Assembly: GCA_900319245.1 (NCBI GenBank)
Contig: ONNQ01000004.1
Location: 1-64,000, forward strand
Direction: 5' to 3'
Source of the DNA: an uncultured Lachnospiraceae bacterium
GTDB lineage: Bacteria; Bacillota; Clostridia; Lachnospirales; Lachnospiraceae
DNA: 64,000 bases
Below, piece by piece: positions 7,846-16,946 of this stretch (position 1 is the first letter of the stretch; each line of letters begins with the position of its first letter). The notes under the pieces were generated by a model, which made no database searches, was not told the DNA's origin, and was given only the letters and a program-made list of their open reading frames with translations. A program made the translations under genes and the position numbers.

Positions 7846-8931
7846 TTATGTATGCGGCTTCGCAGGCCCGGTGCTCCCACGGACGATCAGTTCCGGCTCA
7901 TATTCCATACGGACAATCGGCATGTTGTCATTGCCGGCTTCCCGGCTCGTGTTTTTCCGGTGGATCATCTCGACGGCGTTCTGTCCCTTCTGCCAGGAGG
8001 AATGTTCGACCGTCGTAAGAGAGATCTGCGGCATGCTGGAGATGCGGTTGTTGTCAAATCCGGCGACGCTGACATCCTCCGGGACCCGGATTCCACGGTC
8101 GGCGAGCGCTGCGAGAATGCCGAAGGAGATGTCGTCGCTGTTGCCGACAAAAGCTGTGGCAGGCGTTTCTGCGTCCAGAGCGCGGATGGTCATATCATAG
8201 CCAGCCTGATATTCCGCGCCGGTGTGCGGATAATCCGCATATGCCTTCAGCGTGGGGCAGAAAAGCTTGATCAGGGCGGGATCCAGTCCGGCTTCGCGAT
8301 AGTACTGCTGCAGGCCTGCCAGTCTGCGCGTGCGGCTGATCTCTTTTTTGACAACAGGCGCAGAGATAAAAGCGATGTGCCGGTGTCCCAGCTGCACCAG
8401 ATGTTCCGCCATCATAAAGCCGGGCTTTTGGCTGTCCAGCTCTACGGAATTGAAGCGGATTCCCTCGGGCTTTTCTCCGATTGATACAACCGGGATGCGC
8501 TTTGCCAGTGCGTTGGCCTCCGTGTATTTGGTCAGTGGATAGAGGGAGATAATACCGGCCAGTTCATTCTCGGCAAAGAGCTTCCAGTAGGCCTCCTCTC
8601 GCTCCGCGCTTCGGAAGGTCACAGCGGTCAGCGTCGTGTACCCGTATTCCTCCGCCTTTTCTACAATAGAGTGGACCACGGAATTGTAGTAGCCGTTGGA
8701 AACAGAGGGGCAGAGGATCATAATGGTCTGGGACAGAGAGCGGTCCGGGGCCTTTTTCTTTTTGACAGGCTTGCGGTAGCCGAGCGCTTTGGCGGCCTTC
8801 TTTACTTTATCTACGGTCTCCGCCCCGAAGGAGACGTTTTTCTTTTCACTCAGGATCATGGAGACGGTGGACTGGGAGACGCCGGCGTACTCCGCGATAT
8901 CTCTTGTCGTGACTTTGTTTCTTTTTCCCAT
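7846..8931 (-). CDS. LacI-family transcriptional regulator
   Basis: A 361-residue repressor with the standard N-terminal LacI helix-turn-helix (TTRDIAEYAGVSQSTVSMILS, split by the turn) and hinge KAAKALGYRK, followed by a periplasmic-binding-like sugar-binding domain ending VSVAGFDNNRISSM..LTTVEH..GQNAVEMI. GGGGGAA lies 8 bases before the start. It diverges from the dehydrogenase at 9291 across a 359-bp spacer with several TTGATTAAT-type half sites, so it probably controls itself and that gene. The ligand is unknown. It ends convergently against the hipBST module. Confidence 0.9.
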   Translation of the reverse strand: MGKRNKVTTRDIAEYAGVSQSTVSMILSEKKNVSFGAETVDKVKKAAKALGYRKPVKKKKAPDRSLSQTIMILCPSVSNGYYNSVVHSIVEKAEEYGYTTLTAVTFRSAEREEAYWKLFAENELAGIISLYPLTKYTEANALAKRIPVVSIGEKPEGIRFNSVELDSQKPGFMMAEHLVQLGHRHIAFISAPVVKKEISRTRRLAGLQQYYREAGLDPALIKLFCPTLKAYADYPHTGAEYQAGYDMTIRALDAETPATAFVGNSDDISFGILAALADRGIRVPEDVSVAGFDNNRISSMPQISLTTVEHSSWQKGQNAVEMIHRKNTSREAGNDNMPIVRMEYEPELIVRGSTGPAKPHT

Positions 8932-9290
8932 CTTTCAATTCCCCCAATATTTCTTGATTTATTTTGATTAGCTGTGATTTTGGCCTAAATATTAATCAAT
9001 GTGGCTGTTTGATTATTAATATTTTAACATTGATTAACGATGCGGGCAAGAAAAGCCGCCAAACAAAATGCTTTTATATAAAGAGAGTATAAAAACGACT
9101 TGAATACCTGAATTAATCAAGTATTAGTATTAATTAAATAGCGATAAAAAATGCGATAAAACAGGCGGTTAGGAGATTTGACATGAGAAATAGCAGGTGT
9201 TAGTGTTGTGTCAGAAAATGAAATCAGCCAACATAAGAAAGAACACAAAGCAATATCAATATTAATATTTCATCATGTAAGGAGGAAACC
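8932..9290. promoter_or_regulatory. Divergent regulatory region with AT-rich inverted repeats
   Basis: The spacer between the LacI gene and the dehydrogenase is AT-rich. The arms AATATTAATCAA (8988-8999) and TTGATTATTAATATT (9009-9023) form an inverted repeat, TTGATTAA recurs at about 9040-9047, and AATTAATCAAG at about 9112-9122. A further AATATTAATATT is at about 9259-9270. These repeated ATTAATCAA-type half sites are good candidates for LacI-family operators; exact sites would need footprinting. Confidence 0.55.
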
Positions 9291-10337
9291 ATGAGCGTAA
9301 TCACTTTCGTATGTGCAGGACAGATGAATTCGGCAATCACATTCCCGGCTTTTGAAAACGGACATGAGGTCAGACTGGTAGGATCCCCGCTGGACAGGGA
9401 GATCATTGACGGACTTAAGAAAGACAACTATCACATCACATTAAAGAGAACCCTGCATGACGGGATCAAATACTATCAGATCGAGGAGCTGCAGGAAGCT
9501 CTGGAAGGAGCAGACCTGATTCTGGGCGGCGTCAGCAGCTTCGGACTCGACTGGTTCTGTGATGAGATCCTTCCGGTCCTGCCCGAGGAAGTTCCGCTTC
9601 TGACAGTTACCAAGGGCATGGTAGACCTCGAGGACGGCACGCTGGTTCCTTATCCCACGATCTTCGAGCAGCGCCAGCCGGCAGGCAAGCACATTAATTT
9701 CAATGCGATCGGCGGTCCCTGCACCAGCTATGAGCTGGCAGACCATGATGACAGCCATGTCGCATTCTGCGGCAAAGATATGGAGACGCTGAAAAAGATC
9801 AAGGCGCTCCTGGCGACTGATTACTACCACATCAGTCTCTCCACCGATGTTGTCGGTGTGGAGTGTGCAGTCGCTATGAAAAATGCGTATGCGCTCGGCG
9901 TATCTCTCTCGGTCGGCCTCGCGGAAAAGCGCGACGGCAAGATCGGCGCCGTGCACTATAATTCTCAGGCGGCTCTCTTCGGTCAGGGCGTGAAGGAAAT
10001 GATGCAGCTTCTCGCGCTGATTGGAGGAGGCCCCGAGAATATTATCCACGGTGCAGGCGATCTGTATGTAACGGTATTCGGCGGACGTACCCGCAAGATC
10101 GGTACACTGCTCGGCAGAGGACTGACTTTTGACCAGGCGATGGAAGAGCTGAAGGGCGTTACGCTTGAGTCCATCGTGATCGCGACCAGAACAGCGCGGG
10201 CAGTTAAGAAGCTGGCGGCCAGAGGCGTGGTCAGCCTGGATGATTATCCGCTTCTTATGCACGTGGATGAGATCATCAATCAGGGAGCGGAAGTGAATAT
10301 CCCCTGGGAGAAGTTTACGATGGTTGTGGAGAAGTGA
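9291..10337 (+). CDS. NAD-dependent glycerol-3-phosphate dehydrogenase-like protein
   Basis: A 348-residue two-domain dehydrogenase of the GpsA-like superfamily: N-terminal Rossmann fold, a central TVTKGMVDLEDG and GGPCTSYELADHDDSHV block, and a C-terminal helical domain with VGVECAVAMKNAYALGVSLSVGLAEKRDG that contains the expected catalytic lysine region (AMKNAYA). The nucleotide loop reads VCAGQMNSAITFPA instead of GxGxxGxA, losing two of its glycines, so it is a divergent paralogue rather than the housekeeping GpsA. A strong AAGGAGGAA ribosome site precedes the start. Placement beside the LacI gene suggests a catabolic 2-hydroxy- or polyol-phosphate substrate (inference). Confidence 0.7.
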   Translation: MSVITFVCAGQMNSAITFPAFENGHEVRLVGSPLDREIIDGLKKDNYHITLKRTLHDGIKYYQIEELQEALEGADLILGGVSSFGLDWFCDEILPVLPEEVPLLTVTKGMVDLEDGTLVPYPTIFEQRQPAGKHINFNAIGGPCTSYELADHDDSHVAFCGKDMETLKKIKALLATDYYHISLSTDVVGVECAVAMKNAYALGVSLSVGLAEKRDGKIGAVHYNSQAALFGQGVKEMMQLLALIGGGPENIIHGAGDLYVTVFGGRTRKIGTLLGRGLTFDQAMEELKGVTLESIVIATRTARAVKKLAARGVVSLDDYPLLMHVDEIINQGAEVNIPWEKFTMVVEK

Positions 10338-10494
10338 TCGGATGCGGTGCTTGACATTGATCAAGGAAAAACTGATTGCGACTAATCTGAAATCAGACTT
10401 TAGATTAGACGTTGGCTGCACGACAAATATGACTATAATAGAATCATAAACCTGGTTTCGATAGAGTATATCAAAAGTGCTGTAAGGGGCAGTC

Positions 10495-11370
10495 ATGAAA
10501 CTCAACCAATTAGAATATTTCTGCGCTGTCTGCCGTTATCACAGCATCACTCGCGCGGCAGAGGAATTATATGTGACCCAGCCGACGATATCGGTCGCCA
10601 TCCGTGAGCTGGAAAACGAATTGAAGCTCCGCCTGTTTCATCATGAGAAAAACAGGATTTCTCTGACCAGGGAAGGGGAGGCTTTTTATCAAAGAGCGGA
10701 GGCACTCTTAAAGGAGACGCGGGCGATAGTGACAGAATTTTCTTCTCTGGGGGCAAAGGAGACGCCAATCCGGATTGGAATCCCGCCCCTGGTCAGTACC
10801 GTGTTTTTTCCAAGGCTTACAGATGAATTTCAGGAAAAGACAGGACTGACGGTGCAACTCTTTGAATACGGTTCTGTTAAAGCTTGCAACCTGGTCCAGG
10901 AGGAGAAGCTGGACTGCGCGCTGGTCAACATGGATTTCTATAATATTGACCAGTTTAACGCCCATGTCCTGATGGAAGACAAGTATGTGTATTGTGTGGG
11001 AAGAAACCACAAGTATGCGGGGGAAAAAGAAGTGGCCTTCGACATGCTCAGGGATGAGAAACTCATTCTCTTCAACACCGACTCGGTGCAGAATGAGACA
11101 GTGACCGCCCGCTACAGAGCCATGGGGCTTGAGCCCAACGTGATCGCCTACACCAGCCAGCTATACACCATTCTCAACTTCCTGCGAAGCGGCAGCTGCG
11201 GTGCACTCTTATATTCCGTTTTGCCAGCCAACCCCAGAGACTTTGTGCAGATTCCGATCACTCCCGAGATCACCAGTAAGTTCGGCGTGATCTGGAAGAA
11301 AGGGATCTTCGTGCCGGAACGCACCAATAAATTCATAGAGTATATCAAGAAGCAACCGCTGATCAGATGA
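10495..11370 (+). CDS. LysR-family regulator of the tartrate genes
   Basis: A 291-residue LysR protein: N-terminal winged helix (MKLNQLEYFCAVCRYHSITR, AAEELYVTQPTISVAIRELE) and a substrate-binding effector domain from about residue 90. It lies directly upstream of and co-oriented with the permease-ttdA-ttdB-dehydrogenase set, so it probably senses tartrate or a related dicarboxylate and activates those genes (inference from position). An AAGGGG ribosome site is 7 bases before the start. It is followed by a hairpin at 11374-11405. Confidence 0.87.
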   Translation: MKLNQLEYFCAVCRYHSITRAAEELYVTQPTISVAIRELENELKLRLFHHEKNRISLTREGEAFYQRAEALLKETRAIVTEFSSLGAKETPIRIGIPPLVSTVFFPRLTDEFQEKTGLTVQLFEYGSVKACNLVQEEKLDCALVNMDFYNIDQFNAHVLMEDKYVYCVGRNHKYAGEKEVAFDMLRDEKLILFNTDSVQNETVTARYRAMGLEPNVIAYTSQLYTILNFLRSGSCGALLYSVLPANPRDFVQIPITPEITSKFGVIWKKGIFVPERTNKFIEYIKKQPLIR

Positions 11371-11373
11371 TGG

Positions 11374-11405
11374 ATCCCGGGGAGATGGCAGCATTTCCCC
11401 GGGAT
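11374..11405 (+). terminator. Hairpin after the LysR gene
   Basis: ATCCCGGGGA pairs perfectly with TCCCCGGGAT around a 12-nt loop, 3 bp after the LysR stop. Only a weak T-rich tract follows, so it may be a modest terminator separating the regulator from the tartrate genes. Confidence 0.6.
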
Positions 11406-11600
11406 TTACTTTGCCAACCAATCGCAATGAGCAAAGCGCACAAACACGGCTGACAGTATAAATTTTACCTATACTATTCTAAAAACACACAAATTTACTT
11501 ATCACTATACCCCATATACAATAAAGTCAGAACAAAGAAATCCCGGCCGGATTATCAATCTTTAGGAAACAGCAAAACCTGTATTTAGGAGGGAAAAGAA

Positions 11601-12875
11601 ATGAGTCCAGCCACAATTACATTGATTCTTCTGGCTTTTGCCATTGTTATGTTCGTCACGGAAAAGATCCCGCTCGGCCTCACATCCATGATTGTCTGCG
11701 TCGGCCTCTGTGTCACCGGCGTCCTTGACGTCAAGACTGCTTTCGCAGGATTTATCGATTCCAACGTTATTCTGTTTGTAGCAATGTTCATCGTCGGCGG
11801 CGCCTTCTTCGAGACGGGCATGGCCAATGAGATCGGCGGCATCGTCACCAAGTTTGCCAAAACAGAGCGCAGCCTCATCGTAGCGATCATGGTGATCGTC
11901 GGACTTATGAGCGGCGTTCTCTCCAACACGGGAACGGCAGCAGTGCTGATCCCGGTCGTAATCGGAATCGCAGCCAAGTCCGGATTCAAGCGCTCCAGAC
12001 TCCTGATGCCCCTTGTATTTGCGGCAGCCATGGGCGGCAACCTCTCCCTGATCGGCGCGCCCGGCAACATGATCGCACAGTCCACCCTTGAGCCTCTCGG
12101 ACTCAAATTCGGGTTCTTCGAATACGCGATCGTAGGACTTCCGATCCTGATCTGCGGCATTATCTTCTATGCGACCATCGGTTTCAAACTTCTTCCCAAT
12201 CACGACACGACAGACGATGGAACTTCCGTATTCGACGAGCAGAAAGATTTCTCCAAGGTACCGCAGTGGAAGAAGACTCTTTCCCTGGTCATCCTGATCG
12301 CAACACTGGCTGCCATGATCTTCGAAGATCAGATCGGCATCAAGCTCTGTGTCTCCGGCTGCGTCGGTGCGATCCTCTTGATCCTCACGGGTGTCATTTC
12401 CGAGAAAGAAGCACTTAAGTCCATCGACCTCAAGACGATCTTCCTTTTCGGTGGCACACTTTCCCTGGCATCCGCACTGCAGAATACCGGTGCTGGCGAG
12501 ATGATCGCAGGTAAGGTAATCGGCGCACTGGGATCCAATCCTTCCCCGCTGATCTTCACATTTGTAGTATTCATTCTCTGCTGTGTCATGACCAACTTCA
12601 TGTCCAACACAGCAACAACCGCTCTGATGGCTCCCATCTGCCTCTCCATTGCACAGGGCATGGGTGCTGACCCCAGAGCAGTCCTGATGGCCTGCGTCAT
12701 CGGCGGCTCCTGCGCATATGCAACACCGATCGGCATGCCTGCCAACACCATGGTTGTGGGCGCCGGCAATTACAAGTTTATCGACTATGTGAAGGCTGGT
12801 CTGCCGCTGATCGTCATCGCAACCGTCGTGAGTATGATCATTCTTCCGATCGCATTCCCCTTCTACCCGGGCTGA
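11601..12875 (+). CDS. SLC13/ion-transporter-superfamily anion permease (probably tartrate)
   Basis: A 424-residue membrane protein with about ten to twelve hydrophobic segments arranged as two homologous halves. Each half has a helix-hairpin signature: SNTGTAAVLIPVVIGIA in the first and SNTATTALMAPICLSIA in the second, with GNLSLIGAPGNMIAQ after the first, the pattern of SLC13 (DASS)/ArsB-like dicarboxylate permeases. First of the tartrate set; ttdA follows 150 bp downstream, so it most likely imports tartrate or exchanges it with another C4 acid (inference). AGGAGG precedes the start. The 230-bp upstream gap is AT-rich and may hold the LysR-controlled promoter. Confidence 0.82.
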   Translation: MSPATITLILLAFAIVMFVTEKIPLGLTSMIVCVGLCVTGVLDVKTAFAGFIDSNVILFVAMFIVGGAFFETGMANEIGGIVTKFAKTERSLIVAIMVIVGLMSGVLSNTGTAAVLIPVVIGIAAKSGFKRSRLLMPLVFAAAMGGNLSLIGAPGNMIAQSTLEPLGLKFGFFEYAIVGLPILICGIIFYATIGFKLLPNHDTTDDGTSVFDEQKDFSKVPQWKKTLSLVILIATLAAMIFEDQIGIKLCVSGCVGAILLILTGVISEKEALKSIDLKTIFLFGGTLSLASALQNTGAGEMIAGKVIGALGSNPSPLIFTFVVFILCCVMTNFMSNTATTALMAPICLSIAQGMGADPRAVLMACVIGGSCAYATPIGMPANTMVVGAGNYKFIDYVKAGLPLIVIATVVSMIILPIAFPFYPG

Positions 12876-12902
12876 TGCGCGGATTGTCCTAATAGAGAAC
12901 CC

Positions 12903-12933
12903 CGGCTTCCTGCAGCCGAATACAGGGAAGCCG
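12903..12933 (+). terminator. Hairpin between permease and ttdA
   Basis: CGGCTTCC and GGAAGCCG form an 8-bp stem without a T-tract. It could be a partial terminator or an mRNA-processing hairpin that sets different permease and enzyme levels. Confidence 0.4.
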
Positions 12934-13024
12934 TGAAAGGACTGTCAAATGCATAAAGATGCAGGACAGCCGCTAATAAAAAACACAAAAGCAATATACA
13001 GCTTATTCATGAAAGGAGATTTCC

Positions 13025-13933
13025 ATGTCACACGAAGCACAGGTAAAGAAACTTAAGGACATTATGGCACAGTTTGTCGGTTTCACCGGCATCAAGCTCC
13101 CTGACGATGTCATCGCCAAACTTCAGGAGCTGAGCGAGAAGGAAACTTCCCCCATGGCAAAGGTTATCTACGAGACCATGTTCCGCAACCAGGAGCTGGC
13201 AGTTAAGCTGAACCGCCCTTCCTGCCAGGACACAGGCGTTCTGCAGTTCTGGGTAAAGTGTGGCACGCAGTTCCCTTATATCGATGATCTGGAAGTTCTT
13301 CTCAAGGAAGCTGTCATGCAGGCAACCGTTGATACGCCTCTTCGCCACAACTCTGTGCAGACTTTTGACGAGTACAACACAGGCAAGAACGTCGGCAAGG
13401 GCACCCCTACCGTATGGTGGGACATCGTTCCTCACTCCGACAAGTGCGAGATTTACACCTACATGGCAGGCGGCGGCTGCACACTTCCCGGCAACGCAAC
13501 CGTTCTGATGCCCGGTGAAGGTTATGAAGGCGTCACAAAGTTCGTTCTCGACAGAATGACTACCTATGGACTGAACGCCTGTCCGCCTCTGCTGGTCGGT
13601 GTCGGCGTCGGTACTTCCGTAGAGACGGCAGCTCTCAACTCCAAGAAGGCGCTGATGCGTCCCATCGGATCCCACAACGACAACGCCAATGCGGCCAAGA
13701 TGGAGAAGCTTCTTGAGGACGGCATCAACGCGATCGGCCTTGGACCCCAGGGCATGGGAGGCAACTACTCCGTCATGGGCGTCAATATTGAGAACACAGC
13801 TCGTCATCCTTCCGCAATCGGCGTAGCAGTCAACGTCGGCTGCTGGAGCCACAGAAGAGGCCATATCGTTTTTGACAAGGACCTTAACTTCACAGTGGAT
13901 ACGCACACAGGATTTGAGTACAAAGAGAAATAA
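13025..13933 (+). CDS. ttdA: L(+)-tartrate dehydratase alpha subunit
   Basis: A 302-residue class I fumarase-type alpha subunit, the Fe-S subunit of the oxygen-sensitive enzyme that dehydrates L-tartrate to oxaloacetate. It aligns by eye along its whole length with E. coli TtdA (303 residues): LNRPSCQDTG, APLRHN-like PLRHNSVQTFDEYNTGKN, YMAGGGCTLPGNA and the C-terminal GCWSHRRG. Cysteines in SCQDTG, GGCTLPG and GCWSHRR are the cluster ligands expected for the family. A GGAGAT ribosome site is 6 bases upstream. ttdB follows after a 150-bp spacer that contains two imperfect repeats. Fumarase alpha is the alternative, but tartrate dehydratase is favoured by similarity and by the dehydrogenase downstream. 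Confidence 0.88.
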   Translation: MSHEAQVKKLKDIMAQFVGFTGIKLPDDVIAKLQELSEKETSPMAKVIYETMFRNQELAVKLNRPSCQDTGVLQFWVKCGTQFPYIDDLEVLLKEAVMQATVDTPLRHNSVQTFDEYNTGKNVGKGTPTVWWDIVPHSDKCEIYTYMAGGGCTLPGNATVLMPGEGYEGVTKFVLDRMTTYGLNACPPLLVGVGVGTSVETAALNSKKALMRPIGSHNDNANAAKMEKLLEDGINAIGLGPQGMGGNYSVMGVNIENTARHPSAIGVAVNVGCWSHRRGHIVFDKDLNFTVDTHTGFEYKEK

Positions 13934-13939
13934 TTGTCA

Positions 13940-14015
13940 AAAAAGCGATGCGGCGCTCAGTGAAATACAGATATGTCATGAAGGCAATGCAGCGCTCAGT
14001 CAAACACAGACTTGA
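13940..14015 (+). repeat. Two imperfect direct repeats in the ttdA-ttdB spacer
   Basis: The segments beginning GCGATGCGGCGCTCAGTGAA and GCAATGCAGCGCTCAGTCAA are repeated about 38 bp apart, together with the following ATACAGA/ACACAGA. The spacer separates two genes for subunits of one enzyme, which are usually nearly adjacent. No ORF is present. The role is unknown; a local duplication is the simplest explanation. Confidence 0.65.
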
Positions 14016-14083
14016 AGTTAGATAGATCCGGAAAGTCCTAATAGGAAGGATACAAACAGATACTCAGGAAGGAGAGTACAAAA

Positions 14084-14713
14084 ATGGCAGTAGAATTCAG
14101 AGACGGCAAGAAGATCCTGGTCACCCCCATCTCCGCGGAGGACCTCAAAGATATCCATATCGGCGACATCATTTACCTGACAGGTGATCTCACCACCTGC
14201 CGTGACGTGGCACACCGCCGTGTTGTAGAAGAGGGACGCGAGATTCCTGTAGACGTCAGGGACGCAGCAATCCTGCACGCAGGCCCGATCATTCGTCCTC
14301 TGGGAGACGACAAGTATGAGATGGTTTCCGTAGGACCCACAACCTCCATGCGCATGGAGAAGTTCGAATATGAATTCGTCAAGATCACCGGTGTCCGCGT
14401 GATTCTTGGAAAGGGCGGCATGAAAGAGAACACAGAGCGCGCCTGCAAAGACTTCGGCGCCATCCACTGCGTATTCCCTGCAGGCAACGCCGTTGTGGCA
14501 GCAACCGAAGTAGAAGAGATCGTCGAGGCACAGTGGAAGGACCTCGGAATGCCCGAGACCCTGTGGCACAGCCACGTAAAGGAATTTGGTCCTCTGATCG
14601 TTTCCATTGATTCCTACGGAAGAAATTATTTCGAGGAGAAGAAAGTGGAGTATAATCGTAAGAAAGACGAGCAGGTAGAGCTGATCAGCAAGCAGGTTGG
14701 ATTTATTAAGTAA
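14084..14713 (+). CDS. ttdB: L(+)-tartrate dehydratase beta subunit
   Basis: A 209-residue class I fumarase-type beta subunit, slightly longer than E. coli TtdB (201) and co-linear with it: [52 protein letters not shown] and [12 protein letters not shown] are all present. It forms the second subunit of the tartrate dehydratase heterodimer pair. AGGAGAG lies about 10 bases before the start. The dehydrogenase gene follows after about 105 bp. Confidence 0.88.
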   Translation: MAVEFRDGKKILVTPISAEDLKDIHIGDIIYLTGDLTTCRDVAHRRVVEEGREIPVDVRDAAILHAGPIIRPLGDDKYEMVSVGPTTSMRMEKFEYEFVKITGVRVILGKGGMKENTERACKDFGAIHCVFPAGNAVVAATEVEEIVEAQWKDLGMPETLWHSHVKEFGPLIVSIDSYGRNYFEEKKVEYNRKKDEQVELISKQVGFIK

Positions 14714-14819
14714 GATAGTATAGAGGAGAGTATTGCGAGTCGTTGCCAAAATATTGCAGACTTCGGAGCGATGCTCTCCTCATTTTCGTAAACGCAAAGC
14801 GATGCAGAAGGAGGCAACT

Positions 14820-15887
14820 ATGAAGGAATATCGGATCGCAGTCGTAGCAGGAGACGGAATCGGACCGGAGGTCATGGCGGAATGCAAAAAAGTGCTGGAT
14901 GCAGCGGCTTCACTAGACGGAAGCTTTCGGTTTGCCTTCACAGATTATCCCTGGGGATGTGAGTATTACTTAAAGACTGGGCAGATGATGCCGGAGGATG
15001 GAATTGAAACTCTGTCAAAATATGATGCAATCCTTCTCGGCGCGGTGGGCTATCCCGGCGTTCCGGACAATATCTCTCTGCGGGATCTGCTCATTCGAAT
15101 CCGTCATGATTTTGACCAGTATATCAACTTACGACCGGTCAAGCTCCTGAAAGGGGCACAGTGCCCGCTGAGGGGTGTGAAGGAAGAGGAAATCAACATG
15201 ACCTTCATCCGCGAGAACACGGAAGGCGAGTACTCCGGGCAAGGCGCATGGCTCTACAAGGGGCAGCCCAATGAAGTGGTCATTCAGGACAGCGTCTTCT
15301 CGCGAAAAGGAACGGAGCGCGTGATCAGATATGCTTATGAGCTGGCGCGGAAGGAGCACAAGACGCTGACCAGTGTCAGCAAGGCCAATGCCCTCAATTA
15401 TTCCATGGTCTTCTGGGACAGTATCTTCAAGGAAGTGGGAGAAGAATACCCGGACGTCAAGACATATTCACTTCTTGTGGATGCGGCGTCTATGTTCATG
15501 GTCAAGGACCCTTCACGGTTCCAGATCGTGGTAACTTCCAACTTGTTCGGGGATATCCTGACGGATCTCGGTGCTGCCATTGCAGGCGGCATGGGACTGG
15601 CGGCAGGCGCCAACCTCAATCCGGAGAGGAAGTTCCCGTCCATGTTTGAGCCCATTCACGGCTCGGCGCCGGATATCGCCGGGCAGCAGATCGCCAATCC
15701 TCTGGCGTCGATATGGTCCGCTTCGCAGCTTCTGGACTTCTTCGGCCACGAGGATCTTGGCAGGAAGATTCTGGACACGATGGAAGTGATGCTGACAGAG
15801 CACAGAGAGAAGCTGACGCCTGACCAGGGCGGGACGGCGAAGACTTCCGAGTGCGGAGATGCCTTTGTGGAACTGTTGAAAAAGTGA
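14820..15887 (+). CDS. Tartrate / D-malate dehydrogenase (isopropylmalate dehydrogenase family)
   Basis: A 355-residue beta-decarboxylating dehydrogenase: GDGIGPEVM at the N-terminus, GAVGYPGVPDNISLR, RPVKLLKG, the substrate loop FIRENTEGEYSGQG, and the metal-site DILTDLGAAIAGGMG and EPIHGSAPDIAGQ. These features match tartrate dehydrogenase/D-malate dehydrogenase (TtuC/DmlA) more than LeuB. It would oxidise tartrate or D-malate with NAD, complementing TtdAB. The ATG at 14820 is chosen because AGGAGG sits 7 bases upstream; an in-frame extension to 14733 has no such site. It is followed by a GAGCCGC hairpin at 15917. Confidence 0.85.
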   Translation: MKEYRIAVVAGDGIGPEVMAECKKVLDAAASLDGSFRFAFTDYPWGCEYYLKTGQMMPEDGIETLSKYDAILLGAVGYPGVPDNISLRDLLIRIRHDFDQYINLRPVKLLKGAQCPLRGVKEEEINMTFIRENTEGEYSGQGAWLYKGQPNEVVIQDSVFSRKGTERVIRYAYELARKEHKTLTSVSKANALNYSMVFWDSIFKEVGEEYPDVKTYSLLVDAASMFMVKDPSRFQIVVTSNLFGDILTDLGAAIAGGMGLAAGANLNPERKFPSMFEPIHGSAPDIAGQQIANPLASIWSASQLLDFFGHEDLGRKILDTMEVMLTEHREKLTPDQGGTAKTSECGDAFVELLKK

Positions 15888-15916
15888 TTGGACAATGAAT
15901 ATATGGTTTCGATTAC

Positions 15917-15946
15917 GAGCCGCTGAAGGTAAGTCTTCGGCGGCTC
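15917..15946 (+). terminator. Terminator-like hairpin after the tartrate operon
   Basis: GAGCCGC and GCGGCTC pair, extended by TGAAG with CTTCG-type pairing around a short loop. A short TGTT tract follows. It lies 30 bp after the dehydrogenase stop and probably ends the operon. Confidence 0.6.
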
Positions 15947-15969
15947 TGTTGCGTTAAGAATATCGTATA

Positions 15970-16170
15970 TTGTCAGTCGTGACGCGCCTCACCATGCCGC
16001 ACCGGTTTGGTAAAGTATCGCCGGAGAGCGCGGAGAAATATCTGGCAGATTATTATAATGACGCTAATCATGAGCATATGGTAATGCCGTGGATGATCTA
16101 CATCTCTCACCCTACAGAGCACGGCGCGCTGCTGGCCAACATGGTCAGAAAAATGCTTGTATGTTTCTGA
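15970..16170 (+). CDS. Small hypothetical ORF, possibly a degenerate gene
   Basis: A 66-codon open frame in the 350-bp spacer between the tartrate operon and the toxin-antitoxin pair. The middle (SAEKYLADYYNDANHEHMV) reads like real protein, but there is no ribosome site and the N-terminus looks random. I do not recognise it. It may be a gene fragment or non-coding. A duplicated AACATGGTCAGAA occurs at about 16138 and 16200. Confidence 0.2.
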   Translation: MSVVTRLTMPHRFGKVSPESAEKYLADYYNDANHEHMVMPWMIYISHPTEHGALLANMVRKMLVCF

Positions 16171-16237
16171 AACCTGGGATACACTATTATAAAGAAGACC
16201 AACATGGTCAGAATTACATGGTACAGGAGGTGTCGAT

Positions 16238-16474
16238 ATGCAGGTAAATATTCTGGAAGCTAAGACCAATCTGTCCAGCCTGATTAAAAAAATTGAAACC
16301 GGAGAAGAAGAAACTGTAGTGATCGCCCGTTATGGAAAGCCGGTCGTGAAGATGACGATCTATCAGGATATTCCAGTATCCAGAAGAATAGGCATTGCCA
16401 AGGGAAAGCTGAAAACACCGGCGGACCTGGATCGTGACAATGCAGAGATCGCGGCACTGTTTGGAGGCGAATAA
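16238..16474 (+). CDS. Phd/YefM-type antitoxin
   Basis: A 78-residue antitoxin of the prevent-host-death family: MQVNILEAKTNLSSLIKKIE followed by VVIARYGKPVVKM is the standard N-terminal DNA-binding part, with a flexible acidic C-terminus (DRDNAEIAALFGGE) that would wrap the toxin. Its stop codon overlaps the toxin start by one base, so translation is coupled. AGGAGG is present upstream. The pair would be autoregulated. Confidence 0.88.
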   Translation: MQVNILEAKTNLSSLIKKIETGEEETVVIARYGKPVVKMTIYQDIPVSRRIGIAKGKLKTPADLDRDNAEIAALFGGE

Positions 16475-16878
16475 TGAACCTGTTGCTCGATACGCATATT
16501 CTGATCTGGACACTTAACGAAGATCCGGCTCTTTCCGAGAAGGCGAGAGAGCTCATCCTCGATTCCGATAATGCCATTTACTATAGTACGGTTTCCGTGT
16601 GGGAAATTGCTATAAAGCATGCGCTTCATCCGGACAATGTGGCGTTTACAGGAAAAGAACTTGCGGGATTCTGCAAAGAAGCCGGATTCCTTCCCCTTGA
16701 AGTGCGTGACAGGCATGTTTTTGCGCTGGAGACATTATCACGTCCCGCAGATGCGCCAAGGCACAATGATCCTTTTGACAGGATGTTGATCGCACAGGCG
16801 AAAGCTGAGAATATGGTCTTTCTTACGCATGATTCTCTGATTCCATATTATGGGGAACAGTGTATTATGCCGGTTTGA
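16474..16878 (+). CDS. PIN-domain toxin (VapC-like ribonuclease)
   Basis: A 134-residue PIN-domain protein. The acidic metal-binding residues are visible in LLLDTHILIW (D6), VSVWEIAIK (Glu) and HNDPFDRMLIAQA (two Asp). The C-terminal LTHDSLIPYYGEQCI is typical of toxins paired with Phd-type antitoxins. It would cleave RNA when freed from the antitoxin upstream, with which it overlaps by 1 bp. It lies between two catabolic operons, a common position for such modules. Confidence 0.88.
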   Translation: MNLLLDTHILIWTLNEDPALSEKARELILDSDNAIYYSTVSVWEIAIKHALHPDNVAFTGKELAGFCKEAGFLPLEVRDRHVFALETLSRPADAPRHNDPFDRMLIAQAKAENMVFLTHDSLIPYYGEQCIMPV

Positions 16879-16946
16879 TCAAGTGGGGGCAGATTCCCTG
16901 CAAATCCAATTACTCGATGCTGATTCTACAAAAAAGGAGCTTATAA

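Noticed and set aside
11601..15887. Fumarase plus isopropylmalate dehydrogenase (housekeeping) reading of the cluster
   Set aside because: TtdA and TtdB match tartrate dehydratase closely in separate subunits and the dehydrogenase motifs fit tartrate/D-malate dehydrogenase; LysR and permease complete a catabolic set.
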